Origin: Anaerolineaceae bacterium UBA3924
GTDB taxonomy: Bacteria; Chloroflexota; Anaerolineae; Anaerolineales; Anaerolineaceae
Assembly (NCBI GenBank): GCA_002385985.1
Contig: DGEO01000020.1
Span: 82,544-133,479, forward strand
Direction: 5' to 3'
DNA: 50,936 nucleotides
Shown here piece by piece: positions 43,323-50,936 of this stretch; position 1 is the first letter of the stretch, and every line of letters starts with the position of its first letter. The position numbers were made by a program, and so were the translations under genes. The notes beneath the pieces are model-generated. The model was not told where the DNA came from, made no database searches, and was given only the letters and a program-made list of their open reading frames with translations.

Positions 43323-43979
43323 ATGTCCGCACGCAAACTCTCTCGTCGTGCCTTCCTCAAAACCGCCGGACTGGCGCTGGGCGCATCCGCCCTGGCCTGC
43401 GGCGGGCTGGGCATCGCGGCCTCTCGGAGGCCAGAAATTGATTTCATCCAGAGCACTTATGGAAAGGAAAACCCCGTGGGCAACCATGTGCTGATTACCT
43501 ACGCAACCAAAGCCGGATCAACCGCCGAAGTGGCCGATGTCATCGGGCAGACCCTGGCCGCACGCGGCTTTCAGGTGGATGTCCGTCCGGTTCGTGACAA
43601 CCCCTCCCTGGACGGTTACCAAGCGGTTATCGTGGGCAGTCCCATTCGCATGGGAAACTGGCTGGACGAGGCCGTCGAGTTTGTGCGCGCCAACCAGGCC
43701 CGCATGTCCGGCATGCCGGCTGCGCTGTTTACCGTTCATCTGGAAAACCTGGCCAACGATGAAAACAGCCGGGCCGCACGCCAGGCCTACACCGCCCCGC
43801 TGCGCGAGCTGCTGCCGGGGGCCAGCGAGGCCTTCTTCGCCGGGAATATGGACCCGGCCAAACTGCCGCTCATCGAGCGGCTGCTGGTGCGGGCCATGGC
43901 CAGCCAGACCGGCCTTCCGGTGGGCGACCAGCGCGACTGGGAGCAAATCCGCGCCTGGGCGAATGAGGTGTTCGCATGA
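43323..43979 (+). CDS. Tat-exported flavodoxin-domain protein
   Basis: This 218-residue protein starts with a twin-arginine signal (LSRRAFLKTAGLALGASALA, about residues 6-25) followed by CGG, which may also make it a lipoprotein. The rest is a flavodoxin fold of the HemG/flavodoxin_5 type: HVLITYATKAGSTAEVADVI (phosphate loop), AVIVGSPIRMGNW and FTVHLENLANDENS. It would bind FMN in the cytoplasm and be exported folded. The ATG at 43323 is 8 bases after AGGAGG; that at 43317 is too close. It overlaps the next membrane-protein gene by 4 bases (ATGA). Exported flavodoxins are uncommon. The partner and substrate are unknown. Confidence 0.85.
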   Translation: MSARKLSRRAFLKTAGLALGASALACGGLGIAASRRPEIDFIQSTYGKENPVGNHVLITYATKAGSTAEVADVIGQTLAARGFQVDVRPVRDNPSLDGYQAVIVGSPIRMGNWLDEAVEFVRANQARMSGMPAALFTVHLENLANDENSRAARQAYTAPLRELLPGASEAFFAGNMDPAKLPLIERLLVRAMASQTGLPVGDQRDWEQIRAWANEVFA

Positions 43980-44860
43980 AACCCCTCCACCCGCACCTCA
44001 ACTGGATCGTCCCGGCGGTCTTCGTGCTGGCCCTGGCCGCCGCGCTGGCCGGGCTGTTGTGGCCCGGCGAAGGCCAGCCCTACCCCATGACCAGCTTCCG
44101 CGGCGAGCAGGTGACCATCAACGCCCGCGGACTTTACCGCTGGGACACGCTCAGCTCGGCGGCGCAGATGCAGGCCAATGACACGGTCACGCTGTTCCTG
44201 GCGCTCCCGCTGCTGGCGGTTTCCTTCTGGCTGGCCCGGCGCGGTTCGCTGCGCGGACAGCTGCTGCTGACCGGCACGCTGGGCTTCATTCTTTACACCT
44301 ACATCACCATGTGCTTCGGGGCCGCCTTCAATCCCTTCTTCCCGGTGTACGTGGCGCTGTTCAGCCTGAGCCTGTTCGCTGTTGTCCTGGCCATGTTCTC
44401 CTTTGATCTGGAGACCCTGCCCTCGCGCTTCTCCGACCGACTGCCGCGCAAGGCTGTCGCCGGGCTGCTGTTTGTGGTGGCCGCCTTCCTGGGCATGGCC
44501 TGGCTGGGGCGCATCGCGGCTGCCTACCAGGGCCAGACCCCGCTGCTGGAGAACGTCACCAGCATGTTCATCCAGGCCATGGACCTGGGGATTATCGTCC
44601 CGGTTTCGGCGCTGGCAGGCGTGCTGCTGCTGAAGCGAAGCGCCTGGGGCTACCTGCTGGCTTCGGTCATGCTTGTCAAGGGCATCACCCTCGGCCTGGC
44701 GGTGGCGCTGATGGCGCTAAACATGGCCCGGGTGGGCGTGCCCATCAGCCTGATCGAGCTGGTAGTCTTCCCGCTCTTCGCGGTGGCAAACGCGGCCATG
44801 GCAGTCACCCTGCTGCGGAACATCCTCCCGGCGGGGTCCGTCCAGGCAGCTATGGCGTAA
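43976..44860 (+). CDS. Hypothetical polytopic membrane protein coupled to the exported flavodoxin
   Basis: This 294-residue protein has about seven or eight membrane helices, the first at residues 9-28 (WIVPAVFVLALAAALAGLLW), then others near 65-85, 100-120, 120-145, 160-180, 195-220, 225-250 and 255-285. An extracytoplasmic loop of about 40 residues (GEGQPYPMTSFRGEQVTIN) follows the first helix. No catalytic motif is recognised. The ATGA overlap with the flavodoxin gene implies that the two proteins work together, for example as a membrane partner for an exported FMN protein. That link is inference. Confidence 0.7.
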   Translation: MKPLHPHLNWIVPAVFVLALAAALAGLLWPGEGQPYPMTSFRGEQVTINARGLYRWDTLSSAAQMQANDTVTLFLALPLLAVSFWLARRGSLRGQLLLTGTLGFILYTYITMCFGAAFNPFFPVYVALFSLSLFAVVLAMFSFDLETLPSRFSDRLPRKAVAGLLFVVAAFLGMAWLGRIAAAYQGQTPLLENVTSMFIQAMDLGIIVPVSALAGVLLLKRSAWGYLLASVMLVKGITLGLAVALMALNMARVGVPISLIELVVFPLFAVANAAMAVTLLRNILPAGSVQAAMA

Positions 44861-44867
44861 CCTTACA

Positions 44868-44888
44868 GCTTCCATCTCCAATGGAAGC
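44868..44888 (+). terminator. Hairpin after the membrane-protein gene
   Basis: GCTTCCAT and ATGGAAGC form an 8-bp perfect stem around CTCCA, 7 bases after the stop. The tail is only ATTT, so termination may be partial. Confidence 0.5.
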
Positions 44889-44951
44889 ATTTGGCGGTTC
44901 TGTAGTAAGATGTACTCCAGACCAACCTGAGGGTTTTCACTGGGATGGAAT

Positions 44952-46430
44952 ATGAAAAGCTATGACGTGATCATCATCGGCGGCGGCGTGGTGGGCTGCA
45001 TGACCGCCCGCGCGCTTTCCCGCTACCGGCTGGACGTGCTGCTGATCGAGAAAGAGTCCGACATCGGCATGGGCGCCAGCTCGGCCAACTCGGCCATCAT
45101 CCACGCCGGGCACGACCCGATCCCCGGCACGCTCAAGGCGGAGATGAACCGCCTGGGCAACCCGATGTGGGACCAGCTTTCCCGCGACCTGGACATCCCC
45201 TTCAAGCGCACCGGCGCTTACGTGGTGGCCGTCGGCCCGGAGGAGCAGGCTGCCCTGGAGGGACTGCTGCAGCGCGGGCGCGAAAACCGGGTGGAATGTG
45301 AAATCATCAGCGGCGAGGAGATGCGCCGCCGCGAGCCGAAGGTCAACCCGGAGGTCAGCGGCGCGCTGTACACTCCCACCGCCGGCCTGGTGGACACCTT
45401 CGCCGCCTGCCTGGCCCCTCTGGAGAACGCGGTGATGAACGGCGTCGAGGTGATGACCGAGACCGAGTTCCAGGGCTTCATCCGCAGCGGCCGCCAGATT
45501 ACCGGTATTCACACCAACCGCGGCGACATCGCCTGCCGCTGGGTGATCAACGCCGCCGGCGTGCATTCCGACGAGGTCATGCACCTGGCCGGCGAGCGCG
45601 AGGACTTCCACATCACCCCGCGCAAGGGCGAGTACTTAATCCTCGACGGGGCGGAGTTCAAGCTGGATAACATCCTCTTCCCCGTGCCCTCGGCTGTCAG
45701 CAAGGGCATCCTGGTGCTGGGCAGCACCCACGGCAACGTGGTGGTGGGGCCGAACTCGGTCGCCGACCCGGATAAAGAGGACACCGCCGTGACCCCTGCC
45801 GGGCTGGAGGAGGTCTGGAGCGGAGCGCGCAAGCTGGTACCGGAGTTGAACCCGCGCGCCGTGATCGCCGTGTTCGCCGGGCTGCGTGCCACCGGCAACG
45901 CCCCCACCAGAGCGCCCGGCGTGACCTATTCCCATGACTTTATCATCGAGATCGCGCAGGAAGTGGACGGCCTGATCAACCTGGCCGGTATCGAGTCTCC
46001 CGGGCTGACCTCCGCCCCGGCCATCGCTGAGCGGGTGGTTGAGCTGCTCAGGGGCGCCGGGGAAACCATGCAGGAAAAACCCGACTGGAACCCCATCCGC
46101 CGGGCCAGGCCGCGCTTCAGCCAGCTCTCACGGCAGGAACAGGCCGAGCTGGTCCGCCGCGACCCGCGCTACGGCCGGGTGGTCTGCCGCTGCGAGACGG
46201 TCACCGAGGGCGAAATCGTGGCCGAAATCCACGCGCCCGTGCCCGCCCGCACCTACGACGCGATCAAGCGCCGCACCTGGACCGGCACCGGCCGCTGCCA
46301 GGGCGCCTTTGACCTGCCCCGGGTGGTGGACATCCTCTCGCGTGAGCTGGGCATCCCGGTCACCGAGGTGACCAAGAAGGGCCGCGGCTCCGCTTTCCTT
46401 GTCCGCCCGACCAAAGAAGTGGAGGCTTGA
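44952..46430 (+). CDS. FAD-dependent glycerol-3-phosphate dehydrogenase-like oxidoreductase (GlpA type)
   Basis: This 492-residue flavoprotein has an N-terminal FAD motif (DVIIIGGGVVGCMTARALSR, about residues 4-23), GASSANSAIIHAGHDP, and the FAD-closing region LINLAGIESPGLTSAPAIAE. It is of the DAO/GlpA type that oxidises glycerol 3-phosphate or a similar 2-hydroxy compound. The C-terminal BFD-like Fe-S domain begins VVCRCETVTEGEIVAEIH (CxC) and continues GRCQGAFDLPRV. The expected fourth Cys in GRCQGxFC is Asp here, so the cluster may be altered. It forms a tight triad with the next two genes. No glycerol kinase or facilitator is adjacent, so the substrate is unproven. Confidence 0.87.
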   Translation: MKSYDVIIIGGGVVGCMTARALSRYRLDVLLIEKESDIGMGASSANSAIIHAGHDPIPGTLKAEMNRLGNPMWDQLSRDLDIPFKRTGAYVVAVGPEEQAALEGLLQRGRENRVECEIISGEEMRRREPKVNPEVSGALYTPTAGLVDTFAACLAPLENAVMNGVEVMTETEFQGFIRSGRQITGIHTNRGDIACRWVINAAGVHSDEVMHLAGEREDFHITPRKGEYLILDGAEFKLDNILFPVPSAVSKGILVLGSTHGNVVVGPNSVADPDKEDTAVTPAGLEEVWSGARKLVPELNPRAVIAVFAGLRATGNAPTRAPGVTYSHDFIIEIAQEVDGLINLAGIESPGLTSAPAIAERVVELLRGAGETMQEKPDWNPIRRARPRFSQLSRQEQAELVRRDPRYGRVVCRCETVTEGEIVAEIHAPVPARTYDAIKRRTWTGTGRCQGAFDLPRVVDILSRELGIPVTEVTKKGRGSAFLVRPTKEVEA

Positions 46431-46431
46431 G

Positions 46432-47712
46432 ATGAGCGACGCAAAGCAGTACGACGTGGTGGTCATCGGCAGCGGCCCGGGCGGTCTGGCAGCGGCGATT
46501 TCCGCGAAGAAAACCGGCGCGGACCGCGTGCTGATCATCGAACGCGACGTCGAGCCGGGCGGCATTCTGCTGCAATGCATCCACAACGGCTTCGGCGTGG
46601 AGGTTTTCAAGCAGGACCTGCCCGGTCCGGCCTACGCCCAGCGCTTCATCGACGAGGCCTTCCAGGTCGGGGTGGAGTTCATGCTGGATACCATGGTGCT
46701 GGAGATCACCCGCGAGCGGCGCATCACCGCCGTCAGCCGGAAGCACGGGTTTGTTGAGCTGCAGGCCCGGGCGGTGGTGCTGGCCATGGGCTGCCGCGAG
46801 CGTACTCGGGCGCAGATCCGCCTGCCCGGCCACCGCCCGGCGGGGGTGTACACCGCCGGCACCGCCCAGCGGTGGGTCAACGTCGAGGGATACATGCCCG
46901 GCAAGCGCTTCGTCATCCTGGGGTCCGGCGACATCGGCATGATCATGGCCCGCCGCCTGACCTATGAAGGCGCGAAAGTGGAGCGGGTGCTGGAGGTCAT
47001 GCCATACCTCTCCGGGTTGACCCGCAACTACGTGCAGTGCCTGCTGGACAACGACATCGAGCTGCAGCTGCGGCACACCGTCCGGCGCATCCTGGGCAAG
47101 AACAGGGTGGAGGCAGTCGAAGCGGTGGCCGTGGACGAGCAGATGAACTACATCCCCGGCACCGAGGAGATCATCCCCTGCGACACGCTGCTGCTCTCGG
47201 TCGGGCTGATCCCGGAAAACGAGCTGTCGCGCCAGGCCGGCGTGGCCATCGACCCGATCACCGGCGGCCCCTTCGTGGACGACAGCTTCCAGACCAGCGT
47301 GCCGGGCATTTTCAGCGCGGGGAACGTGGTGCACGTCTACGACCTGGTCGACTGGGTGACCGAGGCCGGCCTGACCGCAGGCAAATCCGCCGCCCGGCTG
47401 GTGCGCAGCGGGCTGGCAGCCGGGGATGGCCCCGCCCTGCCGCTCAAGGCCGGTGAGAACGTGCGCTACGTGGTGCCCCATACCCTGCGGCCCGACCATC
47501 TGGCAGATGGCGACATCCGCGTGCAGCTGCGTGTGCGCCAGCCGCTGGAACGGCCGGTCTGGGTGGAGCTGCGCAGCGGCGACAAACTGCTGCACCGCAA
47601 GGGCGAGCCGTACGCGCGTCCGGGCGAGATGATCACCCTGCCGGTCCGCCCCAACCTGATGGACGAGCTCAAAGCCGCCGGTGAACTGACCGTCGCGGTG
47701 GTGGCCCGCTAA
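46432..47712 (+). CDS. FAD/NAD(P)-dependent oxidoreductase of the GlpB-associated type
   Basis: This 426-residue enzyme has two nucleotide-binding turns: VVVIGSGPGGLAAAISAKKT near the N-terminus for FAD and FVILGSGDIGMIMARRL in the middle for NAD(P)H, plus a C-terminal FAD-closing SAGNVVHVYDLVDWVTEAG. The length and order fit NADH-oxidase-like proteins that accompany GlpA-type dehydrogenases in anaerobes. The ATG at 46432 is one base after the previous stop codon, with GGAGGC upstream. It probably transfers electrons between the GlpA-like subunit and NAD(P). Confidence 0.87.
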   Translation: MSDAKQYDVVVIGSGPGGLAAAISAKKTGADRVLIIERDVEPGGILLQCIHNGFGVEVFKQDLPGPAYAQRFIDEAFQVGVEFMLDTMVLEITRERRITAVSRKHGFVELQARAVVLAMGCRERTRAQIRLPGHRPAGVYTAGTAQRWVNVEGYMPGKRFVILGSGDIGMIMARRLTYEGAKVERVLEVMPYLSGLTRNYVQCLLDNDIELQLRHTVRRILGKNRVEAVEAVAVDEQMNYIPGTEEIIPCDTLLLSVGLIPENELSRQAGVAIDPITGGPFVDDSFQTSVPGIFSAGNVVHVYDLVDWVTEAGLTAGKSAARLVRSGLAAGDGPALPLKAGENVRYVVPHTLRPDHLADGDIRVQLRVRQPLERPVWVELRSGDKLLHRKGEPYARPGEMITLPVRPNLMDELKAAGELTVAVVAR

Positions 47713-47722
47713 GGAGGTGTGC

Positions 47723-48106
47723 ATGCCTACTCAAATGGAAAAAGTGATCTGCGTGACTTGCCCCAAAGGCTGCACGCTGGAAGTGACCCGCGAGGCTGAG
47801 ACCATCCTCAAGGTGGAAAAAGCCGGCTGTAATCGCGGCACCCGGTACGCCCAGCAGGAGCTGACCGACCCGCGGCGTATGGTCGCCACCTCGGTGCGCA
47901 TCCGCGGCGGGCTGCACCCGCTGCTGCCGGTGCACACATCGGCGCCCTTCCCCAAGCCGCGAATCCGCGAGCTGCTGGAAGCGCTGCGCAGGGTGGAGGT
48001 GCAGGCCCCGGTGGAGCTGAACCAGGTAATTCTGCCGGACGCACTGGGCACGGGCATCGACATCCGCGCCAGCCGAAGCATGGCTCCGGTCCACTCCGCG
48101 GACTGA
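47723..48106 (+). CDS. DUF1667 cysteine-rich protein
   Basis: This 127-residue protein opens VICVTCPKGCTLEVTR, a CxxCxxxC arrangement, with another Cys at about residue 36 (KAGCNRGTRYAQQELTDPRR), a pattern of the DUF1667 family. It probably binds an Fe-S cluster. Family members regularly follow the two oxidoreductases upstream (a triad known from Thermotoga and clostridia), acting as the likely electron-transfer partner. GGAGGTG lies 4 bases before the ATG. It ends the operon; the Crp/Fnr gene follows 53 bases later. Confidence 0.88.
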   Translation: MPTQMEKVICVTCPKGCTLEVTREAETILKVEKAGCNRGTRYAQQELTDPRRMVATSVRIRGGLHPLLPVHTSAPFPKPRIRELLEALRRVEVQAPVELNQVILPDALGTGIDIRASRSMAPVHSAD

Positions 48107-48121
48107 CCGGCCGCGTGAGGT

Positions 48122-48151
48122 TTGGACAAATCCGGCCCGATCGGGTAGAAT
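48122..48151 (+). promoter_or_regulatory. Candidate promoter of the Crp/Fnr gene
   Basis: TTGGAC (48122-48127) and TAGAAT (48146-48151) are 18 bases apart. The -10 box lies only 7 bases before the ATG at 48159, so the transcript would be leaderless. Confidence 0.5.
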
Positions 48152-48158
48152 TTCGACC

Positions 48159-48857
48159 ATGCCCCCCTTCTCCGCCGACGACCGCGACATTCTGGCAGAG
48201 ACTTCCCTCTTTCAGGACCTGCCGCCGGAAGAGCTGGCTCAGCTGCGCGCCAGCGCCCGGCCGGTTCACCGGCCCAGAGGGGGCTATTTCTTTATGCAGG
48301 GCGACCCGCTGGAGCGGATGTACCTGCTGGTCACCGGCCGGATAAAGATCACCCAGCTTGGCCCGGACGGGCAGCAGATACTGCTGCGCGCGCTCGGGCC
48401 AGGCAGCCTGTTCGGCGTGGTGGTGCTGACCCAGGCGAAGGAATGCCCGGTGACCGCCGAAGCGCTCGAAGACAGCACCGCGCTCAGCTGGACCCGGGCG
48501 GATCTGATGGACTGCGCGCAGCGCTGCCCGACCTTCGCGCTGAACGCGCTGCAGGTGATGGCCGCGCACGCCCAGGAATTTCAGGAGCGCTTCCGCCAGC
48601 TGGCCACCGAGCGCGTGGAGCGCCGCCTGGCCCATACCCTGCTGCGCCTGGCCAGCCAGGCCGGCAGGAAGCTGCCCGAAGGCGTGCTCATTGACCTGCC
48701 CCTCACCCGCCAGGAGCTGGGCGAAATGGCCGGGACCACCCAGTACACCGTCAGCCGCCTGCTGACCCAGTGGGAAAGCCAGGGGCTGATCTATGCCGGG
48801 CGCGAGCGCATCATCATCCGCCATCCCCACGGCCTGGTCAGCCTGGCCGAGGGGTGA
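48159..48857 (+). CDS. Crp/Fnr-family transcriptional regulator
   Basis: This 232-residue regulator has an N-terminal cyclic-nucleotide-type beta-barrel (FQDLPPEELAQLRASARPVH, MYLLVTGRIKITQLGPDGQQ, LGPGSLFGVVVLT), a long dimer helix and a C-terminal winged HTH (LTRQELGEMAGTTQYTVSRL). It lacks the N-terminal Cys set of FNR. The recognition helix reads TTQYTVSRLL: Ser and Arg match FNR, but the Glu used by FNR and CRP for base contact is Tyr. It sits directly before DUF1858-hcp and resembles HcpR-type regulators of nitrosative stress. The signal (NO, haem or another ligand) is not visible. Confidence 0.9.
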   Translation: MPPFSADDRDILAETSLFQDLPPEELAQLRASARPVHRPRGGYFFMQGDPLERMYLLVTGRIKITQLGPDGQQILLRALGPGSLFGVVVLTQAKECPVTAEALEDSTALSWTRADLMDCAQRCPTFALNALQVMAAHAQEFQERFRQLATERVERRLAHTLLRLASQAGRKLPEGVLIDLPLTRQELGEMAGTTQYTVSRLLTQWESQGLIYAGRERIIIRHPHGLVSLAEG

Positions 48858-48889
48858 TCTGTTCTTCTTTTCACTTTTCCCTGCCATTA

Positions 48890-48903
48890 TTGCGCTGGCG
48901 CAA
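48890..48903. promoter_or_regulatory. Palindrome TTGCG-N4-CGCAA (putative Crp/Fnr site 1)
   Basis: A perfect 5-4-5 palindrome lies 33 bases after the regulator stop. It shares the TTGYG-N4-CRCAA form with the site at 48933-48946, whose centre is 43 bp away. Confidence 0.55.
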
Positions 48904-48932
48904 AGCAAAAACGATCCACTGCAGGTATCCTC

Positions 48933-48946
48933 TTGTGCGTACACAA
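48933..48946. promoter_or_regulatory. Palindrome TTGTG-N4-CACAA (putative Crp/Fnr site 2)
   Basis: A perfect 5-4-5 palindrome of Crp/Fnr architecture lies 12 bases before the DUF1858 start codon. Its closeness to the start suggests repression or a control point near the promoter. Confidence 0.6.
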
Positions 48947-48958
48947 ACTGAGGCAGTT

Positions 48959-49195
48959 ATGACCGAAACCCCGCTAACCCTCGACACCAATCTGAAGGCG
49001 CTCTTCGACCGCTGGCCCGCCGCCATTCCGGTCTTCCTCCGCCGCCGGATGATGTGCGTGGGCTGCAGCATGTCGGTCTTCGATACGCTGCGCGACGCGG
49101 TCGAGAACTACGGGCTGGACGGGGCACTCTTCCTGGCCGAAGTGCGCGCGGCGGTCGAATCCTCTCCGGAACCATCCGCCCCCGCCGAAGCCTGA
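48959..49195 (+). CDS. DUF1858 small cysteine protein
   Basis: This 78-residue protein matches the DUF1858 (ScdA-N-like) family. It reads LTLDTNLKALFDRWPAAIPV then MCVGCSMSVFDTLRDAVENY, with the family's CxGC pair. Members are often adjacent to, or fused with, hybrid-cluster protein or iron-sulphur repair proteins. The ATG at 48959 has GAGGCAG upstream; longer in-frame codons overlap the two palindromes and are unlikely. It is probably transcribed with hcp 55 bases downstream. Confidence 0.85.
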   Translation: MTETPLTLDTNLKALFDRWPAAIPVFLRRRMMCVGCSMSVFDTLRDAVENYGLDGALFLAEVRAAVESSPEPSAPAEA

Positions 49196-49250
49196 CCCTC
49201 CATTCGGTCCCTGCTGCCTTATCATCATCGCCGAAAGGATTCCCTGTTCA

Positions 49251-50882
49251 ATGGAAACCTCTATGTTTTGCTATCAGTGCGAACAGGCACTGCATGGTAC
49301 TGGCTGCGTGCGTGTCGGCGTCTGCGGGAAGGACCCGCAGGTTGCCGCCCTGCAAGATCTGCTGGTTTATGAACTGGAAGGGCTGGCCCTGCAAGCCGTG
49401 GCCGTGCTGGACCGGGGAGAAACCATCCCCTCGGACATCGACCGCCTGGTCATGGAAGCCCTTTTCGCCACGCTGACCAACGTCAATTTTGACGGCGCGG
49501 ATATTATCGATCTGATCCAGGACGTCACCGCGGCCCGGCGGACGCTGCGGGAAATGTACGGCCTCCACCCGGCCGCTGACCTGCATACCAATGAGGAGGC
49601 CATCCGCGCGGCCGCCGCAAAGGTGGACATCCGCCCGCAGGCCGAAACGGCCGTCGACATCCAGTCGCTGAAGGACACTCTGCTCTACGGCCTGAAGGGC
49701 ATGGCGGCTTACGCCTACCATGCCGCCGTCCTCGGCCTGCAGGACCCGGAAGTCAACCACTTCTTCTACCGCGGGCTGGCCGCCCTCACCGACCGGACCC
49801 TGCAGCTCAACGACGTGCTCGACCTGATGATGGCCTTCGGCCAGGTGAACCTGAAGGTCATGGCGCTGCTGGACCAGGCCAACACCGGCACCTACGGTCA
49901 CCCCGAACCGACCCATGCGCTGGTCAGCAAGAGGAAGGGCCCATTCATCGTGGTCTCCGGGCATGATCTGCACGATCTGAAGGAACTGCTCGAGCAGACC
50001 GCCGGCAAAGGCATCAACGTCTATACGCATGGCGAGATGCTGCCCGCCCTGGCTTACCCCGGCCTGAAGAAGTACCCGCACCTGATTGGCAATTACGGCA
50101 CCGCCTGGCACAACCAGCAGCACGAATTTGACAGCCTGCCCGGCGCCATCCTGATGACCACCAACTGCCTGATGAAACCGCGCCCCTCCTACCAGGACCG
50201 CATCTTCAGCACCGGCGTGGTCGGCTACCCGGGGATGACCCACATCCCCTCGCGCGGCGGAAAGAAGGACTTCACCCCGGTCATTCAGAAGGCGCTGGAG
50301 CTGGGCGGCTGGACGGAGGACGAACCGGAAAAGCGCATCCTGATCGGCTTCGGGCGCAGTGCCACCCTCAGCCACGCGGAGGAAATCATCAACGCAGTGA
50401 AGACCGGCCAGATCAAGCACTTCTTCCTGGTCGGCGGCTGCGACGGGGCCAAATCCTCGCGCTCCTACTACACCGAGTTCGCTGAGAAAACCCCGCCCGA
50501 TTCGGTCATCCTCACCCTGGCCTGCGGCAAATTCCGCTTCAACGACCGGGATTTCGGCACCGTCGCCGGGCTGCCGCGCCTGCTGGACGTCGGCCAGTGC
50601 AACGACGCCTACTCCGCCATTCAGATCGCTCTGGCGCTGGCGGAAGCCTTCAACTGCGGCGTCAACGACCTGCCGCTGACCCTGGTGCTCTCCTGGTACG
50701 AGCAGAAAGCGGTCTGCATCCTGCTGACCCTGCTCTCGCTGGGCATCAAGAACATCTACCTGGGCCCGTCTCTGCCGGCATTCCTCTCCCCCAACGTGGT
50801 GCAGTACCTGGTCGAGCAGTTCGGCATCCGGCCCATCACCTCGGCCGAAAAGGACCTGGCGGACATCCTCGTCCCGGCCTAA
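49251..50882 (+). CDS. hcp: Hybrid-cluster protein (hydroxylamine reductase)
   Basis: This 543-residue iron-sulphur protein reduces hydroxylamine, and in E. coli Hcp acts as a nitric-oxide reductase. The N-terminal proximal cluster Cys are in MFCYQCEQALHGTGCVRVGV and CGK. The hybrid 4Fe-2S-2O cluster ligands are visible as VVSGHDLHDL (His), THGEMLPALAYPG (Glu), TTNCLMKPRPSY (Cys), VGGCDGAKSSRSYYTEF (Cys), LACGKFRFN (Cys) and QCNDAYSAI (Cys), with a late Glu/Lys region. The length is normal for the family. It follows the DUF1858 gene and is likely controlled by the upstream Crp/Fnr protein through the paired palindromes. It ends 54 bases before the window edge. Confidence 0.96.
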   Translation: METSMFCYQCEQALHGTGCVRVGVCGKDPQVAALQDLLVYELEGLALQAVAVLDRGETIPSDIDRLVMEALFATLTNVNFDGADIIDLIQDVTAARRTLREMYGLHPAADLHTNEEAIRAAAAKVDIRPQAETAVDIQSLKDTLLYGLKGMAAYAYHAAVLGLQDPEVNHFFYRGLAALTDRTLQLNDVLDLMMAFGQVNLKVMALLDQANTGTYGHPEPTHALVSKRKGPFIVVSGHDLHDLKELLEQTAGKGINVYTHGEMLPALAYPGLKKYPHLIGNYGTAWHNQQHEFDSLPGAILMTTNCLMKPRPSYQDRIFSTGVVGYPGMTHIPSRGGKKDFTPVIQKALELGGWTEDEPEKRILIGFGRSATLSHAEEIINAVKTGQIKHFFLVGGCDGAKSSRSYYTEFAEKTPPDSVILTLACGKFRFNDRDFGTVAGLPRLLDVGQCNDAYSAIQIALALAEAFNCGVNDLPLTLVLSWYEQKAVCILLTLLSLGIKNIYLGPSLPAFLSPNVVQYLVEQFGIRPITSAEKDLADILVPA

Positions 50883-50936
50883 ATCGGTCTGCCTGAACCT
50901 GTGATTACCGGTTAACCCCGAATTTAGCGGTTGAAC

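Overview
The window is a high-GC bacterial chromosome segment, most likely from a Chloroflexota bacterium of the Anaerolineae type. This taxonomic call is an inference. It rests on high GC, frequent GTG and TTG starts, lipoprotein-type binding proteins, a secreted glucose/sorbosone-dehydrogenase protein with Thr/Pro-Gly linkers, possible F420-type enzymes, and an Hcp plus DUF1858 module. I recognised no rRNA, tRNA, CRISPR array, integrase or transposase. No essential single-copy marker settles the phylum.

Layout, left to right. 1-700: a small VTT/DedA-like membrane protein. 785-6684: operon of a family-5 binding protein, two Dpp/Opp-type permeases, a YtcJ-like amidohydrolase and a degenerate SDR. 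6692-13875: an FN3-like protein, diaminopimelate decarboxylase, a receiver-only regulator, glycogen debranching enzyme GlgX, a PHP phosphoesterase and a TlpA-like thioredoxin. 13893-14463: the scar of a deleted ABC-2 exporter operon, with the first codons of an ATPase joined to the C-terminal part of a permease. 14946-19879 (minus): a membrane protein, a NarL-type regulator and two HisKA_3 kinases. 20078-23822 (minus): a saccharopine-dehydrogenase-like enzyme with an Lrp regulator, then a DEAD-box helicase with an attenuator-like leader. 24065-26977: a methionine-type importer (MetQ, MetN, MetI) behind a structured leader with a terminator. 27048-28271: a glycosyltransferase. 28301-33855: a second binding protein, permease, permease, amidohydrolase cluster. 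33998-38382 (minus): a DUF368 membrane protein and a 1096-residue tandem dehydrogenase-cytochrome c protein. 38862-44860: a dinucleotide-binding oxidoreductase, a DinB-like protein, a luciferase-like oxidoreductase with a partner, an MFS exporter, a Tat-exported flavodoxin and its membrane neighbour. 44952-50882: a glycerol-3-phosphate-dehydrogenase-like triad, a Crp/Fnr regulator, a DUF1858 protein and hybrid-cluster protein.

How the parts fit together. Two independent operons pair an ATPase-less oligopeptide-type importer with an amidohydrolase, suggesting uptake then hydrolysis of amide or cyclic amide compounds, with ATPase subunits borrowed from elsewhere. The right end looks like a redox and nitrosative-stress module. 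There, two palindromes of the same TTGYG-N4-CRCAA design, 43 bp apart, lie between the Crp/Fnr gene and DUF1858-hcp, and the regulator's recognition helix has Tyr where FNR and CRP have Glu. Several regulatory structures stand out: attenuator-like leaders before metQ and the helicase, intra-operon hairpins after two binding-protein genes, and an inverted repeat that could hide the ribosome binding site of the glycosyltransferase in read-through transcripts.
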